Source: Pseudeuparius sepicola (lineage: Eukaryota > Arthropoda > Insecta > Coleoptera > Anthribidae). From it: a stretch of DNA of 64,000 nt. The notes beneath the pieces were generated by a model, which saw only the letters and a list, made by a program, of their open reading frames with translations, was not told the DNA's origin and did not search any database. Of this stretch, positions 27,201 to 39,200 are shown in pieces (position 1 is the first letter of the stretch; each line of letters opens with the position of its first letter). The translations under genes and the position numbers were made by a program. The DNA is taken from NCBI GenBank assembly GCA_963920635.1, contig OY987299.1:23328901-23392900 (forward strand), written 5' to 3'.

Positions 27201-30200
27201 ATTAGCAGTTATTAGGGAATACCGACAACTGTGTTGCAATTCATTCAAAGAGAAGTTCGTATAGATAATTTTATATATAACACATGGTACAATATCAGAC
27301 AAGTGGCTAGGTTAGATATTATTATTAGGTATATATTGTTCTGTTGTCGATACATTTTGACGACATATTCTTTGAGAGAGAAGGAAGATTTATTTTCCGA
27401 AAGCTCAGAAAATAAAGTTGTTGAAGTGATTTTTTGAGTTAACGTTCAAAGTTTTGTTATTTTAATGTTAGGCTTTATCAATTTTCAAAGTTGAAACTGG
27501 GCTAACCTCTGACAAAGCGCCACAACTTATTTGACAGTTCCTGAGATGAAAAACCCAACTAAAAAAAATTGAAAAAGAAATGGAATCGTTGAAATATCTT
27601 TGGTAGTTTAGGAAATATTCCAACAAATTCTTTATTTACAAGAAAACAGCATTATTTTGTTCTAAAGTCTATCCAAGTTACAGCGGCAGTAGATATAAAC
27701 AAAGTCACATGACCGCATTGCGATCGATTACCAGGGTCTGACTAATATGAGATTCTCAGTGGCTTGTAGTTCTAAAAATTGTGTTTTTACCTTTCGTGGA
27801 TCTTTATAAATTTCCTAAATTTAAGTAGCAAATTAAATTTAAAGAATATACTGCTCGCGATCAGATCTAAAATATGCAGGAAACTCGACTGAGGGAAGAG
27901 CCGGCCCTGCATTCTGCTCGCCGCGTAAACACTTGGCATTTTATGAGGCCAGACCAATAAGAGAATAAGTCACGTGGTGGCCAATGTTTTGATCCACTGC
28001 CTCTGTAACTTGGATAGACTTTAGTTCTAGTAATCTTTCAGCTTTGTGAAAATAAAATGCAATCGTCATGTTCTCTGCAACTCTGCTATCTCTGGTTGCG
28101 ACCCTAATAAAAGTGTTGATTTTTTGCTTACAGCGATTCATGCTTTCCCTATTCATTGCGAAATCATGCCCTTTTTATGGGTGATCTAATTAATACGCCC
28201 CGAATCGTCGCCTTTCCCCTCGTCTCATTCGGCGGTTAATCCTATCGAGTCGCGATTCTACCACCTCTTCCAATTCTACAACTCCGTCACTCACCTCTCG
28301 TATCGTCAGCGTGTGCGACACCATCTGGATGTTGTTCTGGCTCTGGCTGTTGGGCAGGTTCTCGCTGGAGCGCGACCGCACCAGCTGCCTGCTGCCGCTG
28401 ATCACGTGCCGGCTCTTCAGCAGCATCTCGGTGCGGATGAACACGCGCGATATGTACGACGAGCTGAGGCCGCGGATGCCGAACGCCACCTGAGGACAAT
28501 GGAGAGTAATTTGGGTTGGGAAGGCGAAGAGTTCCATAACAAATCTACTGTATATTTAATTACGACATGAAATCAATGTGAACATTTAGGCCGCTTGCAC
28601 GTTCTGCCGGGCCGTCGTTATCAGACGAAACGCAGCAAGCAAGACGTCACTCCTCTCTATAGGATCACAAAGTATTAAGGTAGCACACAGAGCGGTTTGT
28701 TTATCTTTATTTCATGTCGGAATTAAATATGTATGTACCACATTTTACCAGTGCGCAAAAAGAAGATGTGAGTTACATCATTTGAAAATGCACACTAAAG
28801 TGATCGGTCCTTCGTTATATGAAGAAACAGCAGTTTAAACGGATATCCGACAATTGATCGCTGCGGGTCAAGTGTACCATGGAATTAACTCAAAACAGCT
28901 GAATGATCAACAGGATCACTCGAAGTGTTGGTGTGCAATTCTACCAATTAATTTAAAGATGGTCCACAATTCACAAGAGATGACAGATTTAAAAACTATT
29001 ACCCTTGTCTATACACAGTATGTTTGTCAACTTAAATGCACATATATGTCACATAATATAATGGAATGGTGTCTACAAGTCGAAATCGGTTTTGTTAGAG
29101 GCGTTTTTAAACAGGTGGTGGAAAACTTATTTTAAAGATTAAATTATAGAAAAATTATCCAAGGATAGAGGGAGTAAAACCAAAAAGTAAACAAAGCCAA
29201 CATCAAATGATAATTTAGTTGAATGTATTATGAAATTGACCCTAACTGCCATTTCAATCAGAAGAGATTACTCTCCTTCCCAACATGCTGTTCTCTGTTC
29301 GCTTGTTGTTTGTATTTTTATGAAAATTTAACAATAAGGGAAGATAGGTAATCATCATTTGCCTAATGGCGCACTTTGGGAAAAATTCTCAGAAAAATTC
29401 TACTTACAACAAAATGTAGTCCCCTCTATTCACCCAAATTTACCATATTATTTGTCGAAAATGTACCTATCCTCATTAGGAATCGTATTTATTATAAATA
29501 CTTACCTATACTTCTGCGTATATTTTGTTACTGCTTTTATTGTCTGTTAAACAAACGTACCTACTTACTTAGGTACCGAATTATTGAAACAAAGGACACA
29601 AATGTATCTAATTATAATTAAAAAGAGGGTTGAACATTTATTAGAAAAGATAAACTAAGCCAAAGTGCAGACTGCTCTATACTGCACAGACCCGTTGAAC
29701 CGTCCCGCTGCGGTGTTGCCCCATGTTTGCACAGGGCTTGTAAGCTTGAGAAGCTTGTGACTATTGTTATAAAGTCCGCTACGCCGCGAAACCATTATTT
29801 GTCCAAATTCACGATACACACAAGGAACGAAAATTAAACTCTTCCGCGCACCTCCGTCACTTCGACAAAAGCGCGGCCAACTTATAAAAAATAGTCATGA
29901 AATTAGTCTCACTGACATACGTCAGTTACCGATTTCACGTCAAGTTAAATCCAAAAACAGAATGTAGGCATCTCCGTAGATAATAAACAAATTTAAATAA
30001 TCTTCGTTTGTGTAATTTAAGCGCGCCGGCATTATTGTTGACAATAATTTATACAGGCGGCTAGCGCCCCGCATTCCACTTTGGCTTTCACATTGTGCGC
30101 ATGCCCATATCTATTCAATTGCACCTAACCTAACAAATTTGTTTTTGTTTTGATTGCGGTAAATTTGGAAGTAGTATATTCAGTGAAAAATATGAGTATC

Positions 30201-33200
30201 TATATTATTTCAGCGATTATTATTATTCTTCGGTAATAAATGAGGAGCCGGCGCGGTGAGCCGAGCGTGCGCCACCTTTTACAGCGATGGGCACAGCCGT
30301 ATGAAAAAAGAAGGGGGCATATGCCCCTTATGGTGGCGGTCGGCAGCGATGATTTAACGCATGCGCACAATGTGAAAGCCAAATTGGAATGCGGGGCGCT
30401 AGCCGCTTCTATAGTTTATAGACCAAGTGACATTTCCGCAGCCGCGATTGTCTTTTCAACGTCCACGGCTAATATGATTTTCCAAGCGTTAAGCAAACCC
30501 TGCATTTTATGGGCGAAAAGTGGGTTTTTCGTAAATTAATCGAAAATTACTGCATTTAGGTATAGGAAACCTTACACAAAGTTGTCATCATTTTTATTGG
30601 TGAATAAGATCGCATTAAAAAAATGGGGGTTTCCATTTGAAAATTTCGAGATTTAAGCACATTTTGAATGTAATTTTTTTTTCCTCGTATAAATTGCTAA
30701 TTAACTTTTGCTTTAGGTCAGCATCTGTAATTTTTTTCGGAAAACTGCAAATATCTCAAAAACGGTTGGATTGAGACATAGGACATGTTGAATGTTTTTG
30801 TTCCAAAATGCTGCCTAGCATCCAAAAATGCAATAATATACAGGGTGTTCCATTTGAGATAAGAAAGTTGATATCGACTTCCGGTATAACCGGAAGTGCC
30901 AGATTCACCAAAATATTTTAGATGAGCAGCGCCCATCCGCATTGGTGAGGTGCCAAATTTTCAGAATTTTCCTACTTTTAGTTTTCCATATATATAGATC
31001 GATGCAGTTCGTGGTGGGCCACCCTGTATAATGATGATAACGAAGCATTCCGCAAGGCCGACTTTTCGGGATACCTAAACCCCAGGACCTAGACTTTCCA
31101 CAAAGTCGTCGTCTCGCGAGGCACACTTTGGATGTGACAATGTTGCATTGCATGGGTGACCCACGAGTTAGACTTTCTAAATATATTCCTTGCCCCGTAG
31201 CGCGAGCGTTTAACCACGTGCAGAGTTGTTACCGAACTAAAAGTCTGCCTCGCGAGACTTTTTTTTATGGAAAGTGCGCGAATGCGGTGTTGCAAAGGTC
31301 GGCCTGTCGAGATGTCGGTCTGGCGAGAATTCGAAGTGCTGGGATTTAGAACTCGCGGTAGGTAGAAGTGGCGTAGCGCACTCGTCTAAATAAAGAGTTC
31401 GCAACGCTGCGAACGTCACCACCGCGTGATTTTACAATTTATACGAAACCACGACATGTCCTAGCCATATACTTCTATTTATCTACTCACCTTTAATAGC
31501 TTCTGCGGGGGAACCGGCATCTCTTTGCAAAACTTAAAAAGAGCGGAATCCACGCCGTTCTTCTGTATCTCGGCAAGCCATTCGGAGGTTGATGATGAGG
31601 AATACTTATGGAACAATATCAGAATAGCCATCGCTGTCCTGTAGAATACCTGAAAAAACCTAATTTTAAAAAGTGGCTTGAATTGTCTCTCTGACAAATT
31701 AAATGTAGTGTAACCGTAGAGAAGGGGAAGGATGATGATAAAATTTTATGTATTTTCATGTCTTCGTAGGACACAAATAAAAAGGTTTTACAGTCAAATG
31801 TTTAATTTTGTATTATTCGGCACTTACAAATTCAATCGAAAAGTTTTTACTCAAACTTTGTTTGATATAAATTTATACAGGGTGTCCAACTTTAAAACTG
31901 TATAAATCCGTAAAATCTTCATTTTTGGAGGTAATCGCCTAAACTTTTTTTTTTGTTTGAAATGCCGTCAAAAACCGCGTCTTTTGACCTTCCTTCCATT
32001 TTCAAAATGCAAATCCAAGGCCGGCTGCGATTTTTTTATACCCCCGATTTTCACGAAAACCATTTAGCCCCATAGCGTTAATCAGAACACCCCAGAACCC
32101 CCATATACCTAATTTGAACAAAAAATATACAGGGAGTTCCATTCTGTAGGGTGTGAAAGTTTAGCAAAATAGGAATTTTAAAGACATCTGACGAGTCAAG
32201 TGTGCCATGGAATCCCTTCAAAACAGTCGAATGGTTAACAGGACCACTCAGAATGTTGATGTGAAAAGATTTACTACAAAAATGTACAGGGTATTTTTCT
32301 CTGAGCCATCTCAAAATTCTGAAATTTTATGAAGCTTAGACGGATCAAGAGTACTCTGGAATCATTGAAAAAATATTGATAAACACAAAAGTAATGTATT
32401 TCTTTACAAAATGCCAACTAACAAATAAAAACAATTTAAATTATTGGACCTTTCTCAACAAAGTCACTGTCCAAGATGATACATTTTTATTTCCTATTGT
32501 TATTTGGAGATTACGGGGTGCGTTCAAGGCAGATAAATACATTGAACAAATGGCAAAGCTTTTTGTCGGACCCAGGTAGTCTCTTGAATTTGTAATGAGG
32601 GCATCAGCGTGCTATCAATTCTATTTGAACAGAGTATAGTTTTAATGTATTAAAACCCATGCACCCAGGTTATTTTCAAAACTATAATTACCTCACAAAT
32701 TAATTTCGAAACAAAGCCCCATAAGCTCAAAAATTAACTCGATTTTTTTTTAACTGGGAACACACTCTGTGTAAGAGAGATCAAGGTATAAAAAAGAAAA
32801 ACCTATTCTAATGGCTTTAAAATGACACCTCTTAATGGAAAACCCAGATATACATACCTCCTTGCCAACTTTTCCGTTACAGTCGATATTATAATACAAT
32901 AACTTTTTTTATCGCCGGATGTTAATGTCGACAAGTCCAACGTGAAATAAATCCTCAGTTTGTTTTTAAACTGTTAATATTTGCCGGGCAGTGATATAGT
33001 GTATGTTGATATATCGCGTATGTGAGAGATCCGAGGAGGCGCCGCCAATGTAAATATTAAAGCGGATTTTGTCAAAACAAAGCCACATCAAATTGGAACA
33101 AAAGAAGAAACTGGGATCGGGCCGCGCAAACAATCCAAATGTTTTTCCCGAAACTTTCCGGAGCGTAGAAGTGCAAACGGGTTGTGTGATGGATGGTTTG

Positions 33201-36200
33201 GGTTCATCGACGGGATCATTATTTGTTTGCTTAAAAAAACAGTTGGGTATTTTTAAACGGGTAGGTATATGTAAACGTCTCGAGTTTTTCGAGAGTTCCT
33301 TATTATAACACACGGATTTCGACACTATCGACCGAAGAGGGTGTTTTGCGCCCAATTTTCTATTTTTTTCTTTTAATAAATAATTAACCTGGGAAAAATT
33401 TAATAAATTTAATGTTCGTGGACACCACCTTGGCACGAGAGGCACAATCCGTTGGCAAGCGCGTTGTCCAAACATGACGACCAACTATTTTTGCTTATGG
33501 GGTTATTTAAAGGAAAAATTTGCCTAATGTTCGTATAGAGTTTTATTATGGCAGATTGGGATACTGTGAGGCTCAAGAAGGGAACTTTTGTGCCTCTCAT
33601 TAAATAGGTTTTTAGAAATTTTGAATTAGAAACTTATTAGTTTATCGACCTATTTCCCTCTAATCTTAAAAAAGAACAGAACTATACAATTTTACTAATA
33701 ATTCTTATCATAGTATCCAGCGCTCTATTAGGAAATTTACTAACCCCAACATAAATATTAATAGACGCGTAAACGACCCACCTACCTTATATCCATAACA
33801 TAACCGATCGCATCTCCAAAAATCGAAATCGACATAATATATTTTCCACGCTCCCTAAATTATCCCAATGAGAGGTGAGTACGAGTGATGAGTACGAGTG
33901 ATGAGTACGAGTGGTGTATATGTTACAGACCGTATATGTAAAACAGGCCGTATACAAAAGGACTAGTCCATATGTGAACGGACTGAAGATATTAGTCCAT
34001 ATGTATAAGAAGCTTGTCCGTCAACAAACGGTTTAGGCGGTTTGCAAAAGGACTAGTCCTATTATATACGGTCTATCTGCAACTAGACCGTATATCACAG
34101 AGAGATTTAAACAAAGACAGAATGTATGTGCAATGTTTTCCGGGCGGTTTCGACGTCCGCCATTTCTGAATTACCCCTTCTTTTTTATATAGACCCATGA
34201 AGGATATTACTTCTTGCTGGTACGTAGTATTTTGAAGGAAAAAAGGTAATTATTTAGTATAATGTATAAGTACCCTAGATTTTTTTTTCTGCAAAATACA
34301 TACTAAAAAGAAGGCATATTCTTCTTTAATGGGCCTATATAAAAAAAGAAGGGTAATTCACTACGATTGCACATACAGTCTGAATGTCAATAGTCCGTAT
34401 GTTAACGGTCTAGTCCGTATATGAAATGCCATGTCATTTACATACGGTCTGCGCCATTTAGGCCGTATAGATACAGCCTAGACCGTATACATACGGTCTG
34501 TTTTCATATACGGGCTGTAACATATACATATGCCATGCTCATCGCTCATATATGGACAAATGTATATTGGAGAAGCGGGACGTACTATATCAAGGCGTGT
34601 TAAAGAACACGAACGGTGTATGTGTATACGATTACGTCAACCGGGCCATTCTGCACTTGCTGAGCATTATGTGAACACGGGGCACCAAGTCTTGTGCATT
34701 GATACTAAAATCCTATCAAAATCATCCCACCCCATCCCTTGAATATATTTAAATTCTTAAACACCCCAAAAATCTGAACCGTGATCAGAGTTTATTTTTA
34801 CAGAGTTGTTGGCGCGCCTTTTTCACAATAATCACCTTAAATCCTATCTATAATTTTCCCGCATTTTCGCCGGTTCCCTCAATTTTCCGGGATCCAGAAA
34901 TAGTATCACAGGTAATAGAACAATCGTCGCGCCCTGAGGATGTCCCGTGCAGTCGAGGATGAAAGCTTGGAACGAGAAGTTCCGTTGACGCAGGATTCAT
35001 CCTGAAGAAACTCAGATTCATAGGTTTTTAAGAGGTTTTTTTTATGTTATTTTTTACTTTTCCTTGTTTCGGGACATAAGGTTTGTAAGAAAAACTCATG
35101 TCGTTTTGACAGTATTCGCTGTTCCCTGTCCTTTTCAATTAATCTATCGTTTCAATCCGGTACCTTTCTGGTGGCCTTAAAACAAGCTATAATCATTCGT
35201 CCGCACGAGAAAAACAAAAAGTAAAATGTTTTTACCGTCCAATTTCGTTGCTCTCTGTCTTCTCCATAACCAATTCGGATTTTGTTCGGGCTTGTCGACT
35301 CGAGATGCCGTCCTCTCTGCTTGTATAACTTTTTACAGAATGGAGGTTTAAGGCTGCTAGTATTTGTTTTGATCTCTCGCGCGCCTTTGACGTGTTAAAT
35401 TTTAAACTGGACTCTCTTATTAGAAAAAATGTATGCTTTTGGAACCTTAATGGTCTCTCTCAGAAAGCCGCTGTGAGAAGACCTAATGAAACTATTATCT
35501 CCCTAGTATACAGTACTTGTCCAGTGGCGTTCGCGCCAAGGAAGCACTCTAGGCAACGCTCTAGGTCCAATATTATTTTTTATTTTTGTTAACAAATCAA
35601 CTCTTATTTTAGAAATGTCGCAAGTAGTAACATCACCCTTTTTGCAGGCGAAACAGCCAAAAAGCAGGAAATATTGACGACTTGTCATTGCAGGCTAACC
35701 TATGTGCTCAGCGGATGGTGGAATACTGTGGGGATAATGCATTGTCCTTAAATATTGGTAAAAAAAATGTATTTGTTATAACACAAGGAAACTGACCGAC
35801 TGTGAATTATTAATTATTGAGTGTCAGTAATATATAAGGTTGAACCAAGTAAGAGCTAGGGGTTCAGTTGGACCTGGACCAACACTATATTAATATAGTT
35901 TCGATCCAGGTTGGACTAGGTATACTTTCAGATGGGATGTTCACATTGAACTGTTGTGTCGTAAGGTAGCTACAAAATGCTTTATAATTTATTGGCTTCG
36001 AGAATTTGTTGATATGGACATCCTCAAAACATTTTACTTTGGACCAATTAATTTTCTCCTCAGTTATTCAATTTTGTGTTGAGGAGATTCTCCCTTAGTA
36101 AATCAGCTTCTTATTACCCAAAAAAAAAAATACTGGGAGCAATAGCTTTAAACTTGACATATCCATGTATATAACTTTTCAGGAAACTTCCAATATTTAC

Positions 36201-39200
36201 TGTCCCGGCGTTATATAGTGTCCTCCAAAAAGTTCGCACCATAGGGGGGAAATTTTTAATTAACGTTTTATTTTGAAATTTAATTTTGGGGTTACCTTTC
36301 GCTTTAAAAAAGATGAAAAATGACCCTCTCAAACGCGGTCATGTGACTTTCGTTATCTGTCAAAAATGACATTTAAAAAATATATCGCCAAAAATGGGTT
36401 TAGTTCTTAAAATATCAAAAAGTTTTACTTGAAAAAGTTGTTTGTTTTTCAATTTTACGTAGGTGTACCAAATTTGAACGCTCTACTAAAATTATCAGTT
36501 TTTTGCCAATTTTTAATATTTATTATGAAATTTCTGAAAATTTTAAAACCTCGAAACGTCGTAAAAACTATTTTATATCACTATCTTTATCATTCTATTA
36601 ATTTTTTGTTACTAATTACCGATAAGAATAGGTATTTTTCAAGAGAAAATGATATTAACGCTTTAAAATTATGTTTTATGTTTGTTGCAAAGTTGATGTA
36701 CCGTCTAGCATTTGGGGTATAAATTTAGTTACATTACGTTTCCCAGTTCTAAATTGATGCCAAAATCATAATAAATTAAAATATCATCAAACTATTTTAC
36801 GTATCTAAGCAAAATTCTTGACTTTTATGGAACAAATAATTATTACCTTTAAATTTAATTTCACATTAATCGATATTGATGAGTAGGCCACGGAGAGAAT
36901 AGAAGCAATTGTTTTTATTTGACAGTTATATATATAGGTAGATTATTCATCATATATACAGACCACAAACCGCTTGTGTATGCTTTCACAAAAAAATCAA
37001 CAAATACTAGCCCTAGACAAGAAAGGTATTTAAATCTCATAAGTCAATTTTCAACGGATATACATATTTCTGGTAAAGATAATGTGGTGGCTGATGCATT
37101 ATCAAGAATGTCGGTGCTAAAAATGGATAACCTTTTTGACTACACCGAATGGAGAAATGAACAAAATAATGATGATAGTCTTAAAATCTTCTTGCAACGA
37201 CATCTTCTTTGAAACTGCAAGAGATACAAATTGGTGAAACTAACTGCAAAATTTACTGTGATACATCAACTAAAAACATTCGCCCTTTTGTTCCATTGAA
37301 ATTTAGAAGAGAAATTTTTCAAAAAGTTCATAATTTATCTCATCCAGGCATTAAAAGAACCATCAATTCAATTAAATCAAGATATATTTGGCCATTTATA
37401 GAAAAAAGATCTAAAAACTTGGACAAAACAATGTATGGCATGTCAAAAATCCAAAATTTCAAGACATGTTAATAGTCCACCCAGAAACTTTGAATTGCCT
37501 AATACTTACTAGATTTGAACACGTTCACATTGACCTTATTGAACCTCTTCCACCGTTCAATGAATTTAGGTACTGTCTAACTTGTATAGATAAGCACTTC
37601 CATTGAAAGATGTAAGAGCTGAAACAGTGGCTCGAGCGTTTTATAGCGGATGGGTAGTACGATTCGGTGTTCCATTAAGAATAACCACAGATCAAGGACG
37701 ACAATTTGAATCAGGACTATTCAGATAATTGACAAAATTAATGGGTATTCATCATATTCACACAACAGCATACCACCCTTGTGCAAATGGCTTAGTAGAA
37801 TCACAGACCTATATAGCTTCGCTATATAGGTCTGTGGTAGAATGCTTCCATAGGACGCTAAAACAAGCAATTAAGTGTCACAACTCGTCTAGATGGTCAG
37901 AGAAACTTCCTTCAATTCTCCTTGGCTTAAGAACTGCGGTAAAAGAAGATCTCCAAATATCAAGTGCAGATCTGGTATATGGAACAAGCCTACGAATTCC
38001 TGGAGAGATGCTGATTCCTACAAACGATTACATTTCACCACACACAATGTTTCAAGATTTACACGAAACCACGAAAGTAATAAAACCTAAAGGAACATCA
38101 AATCACAACACAAAAAAGAAATACTTTGTTTACGATGAACTCTCTAAATGTACTCACGTTTTTATAAGAGTTGATAGAATAAAAGGGCCCCTAGAACGTC
38201 CTTATCATGGTCCACATAAAGTCTTGGAAAGAAGAAATAAACTGTTCAAAATTTTAGTGAATGGAAAAGAAACAACAATTGGAGTAGACAGATTAAAACC
38301 AGCATTTGTAGATGATGATTGTTTGGAAAACACCAATTATAAAGAAAAATTAAAGAAAAAAGTAACATTTCAATAATTAAGAACGTTCACACTGAGGGGT
38401 GAGTAATGTGGGGCTTGTTACCCTACCTGGACTTGGACTGGCATTTAGTTTTAGGATTATTGAGAAAAGTATTGTCAACTAGACAGAAAAAATAAAAACA
38501 ATTCCCCGACTCCGTATTGCCAGTCTCGGCTTACGCCTCGACAGGCAATCTTTACGGTCGTCCGGGAATGTTCAGCTTTTCCTACTAGGTACACAATGTA
38601 CTATTATTCAAACCTATTTTATATTTATATATAGCAAACGCTATAAGAGTAAAGACTCCATAGGGGAAGCAGCCATACTGGATAAGGATAGGAATTCTAA
38701 GAAAGGGGTATTTAGTATTCTTTACTACAACAGACAACTGATGACTACTCGGTATACGTGCATATCCAATATGTACTAGCAGAAATCAAATTTAACATGG
38801 AGTTTGGTCCCATTTTAAAAATTTGAAGGATCGGCATTGGGGAACGGCCCTCGTAAAATAAACTGGACCGCCATAGGCCCTAGTCCCTCCGCCAATTTTT
38901 AGCCATGCGGTTTTATGTATACATATAAACAAGAATTTGGAATTAAAATAACAATATAATGATAGAAGTTTTTATTTTAGCCGAAAAGTTGCTTTACGTA
39001 TCCGGTCTGCTCTCTTTTATTAGAGTTATCATTTAGTGTCCACAGTAATAATAATCATTTCTGCATTTTCGACTATCTGAACCGCGAACTGGACATTTGA
39101 AGCTTTAAATAAATAATATAATTATTCTTACAACTGATAAAGATAATTTCAGACACTCCATAGTTATAGTTGCAATATCGCCTTAAACCCGATATCAATA

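Noticed and set aside
28287..28570. Alternative long frames on both strands over the sky linker exon
   Set aside because: Shadows of the true exon frame caused by local high GC; only one frame matches Skywalker and the splice sites.
32966..33484. 172-codon minus-strand open frame
   Set aside because: No family resemblance, no splice signals or start context, an overlapping plus-strand frame, and composition like its surroundings. Treated as chance.
33917..34524. CRISPR-like array
   Set aside because: Repeats vary in sequence, spacing and orientation and sit within terminal inverted repeats in a eukaryotic intron.
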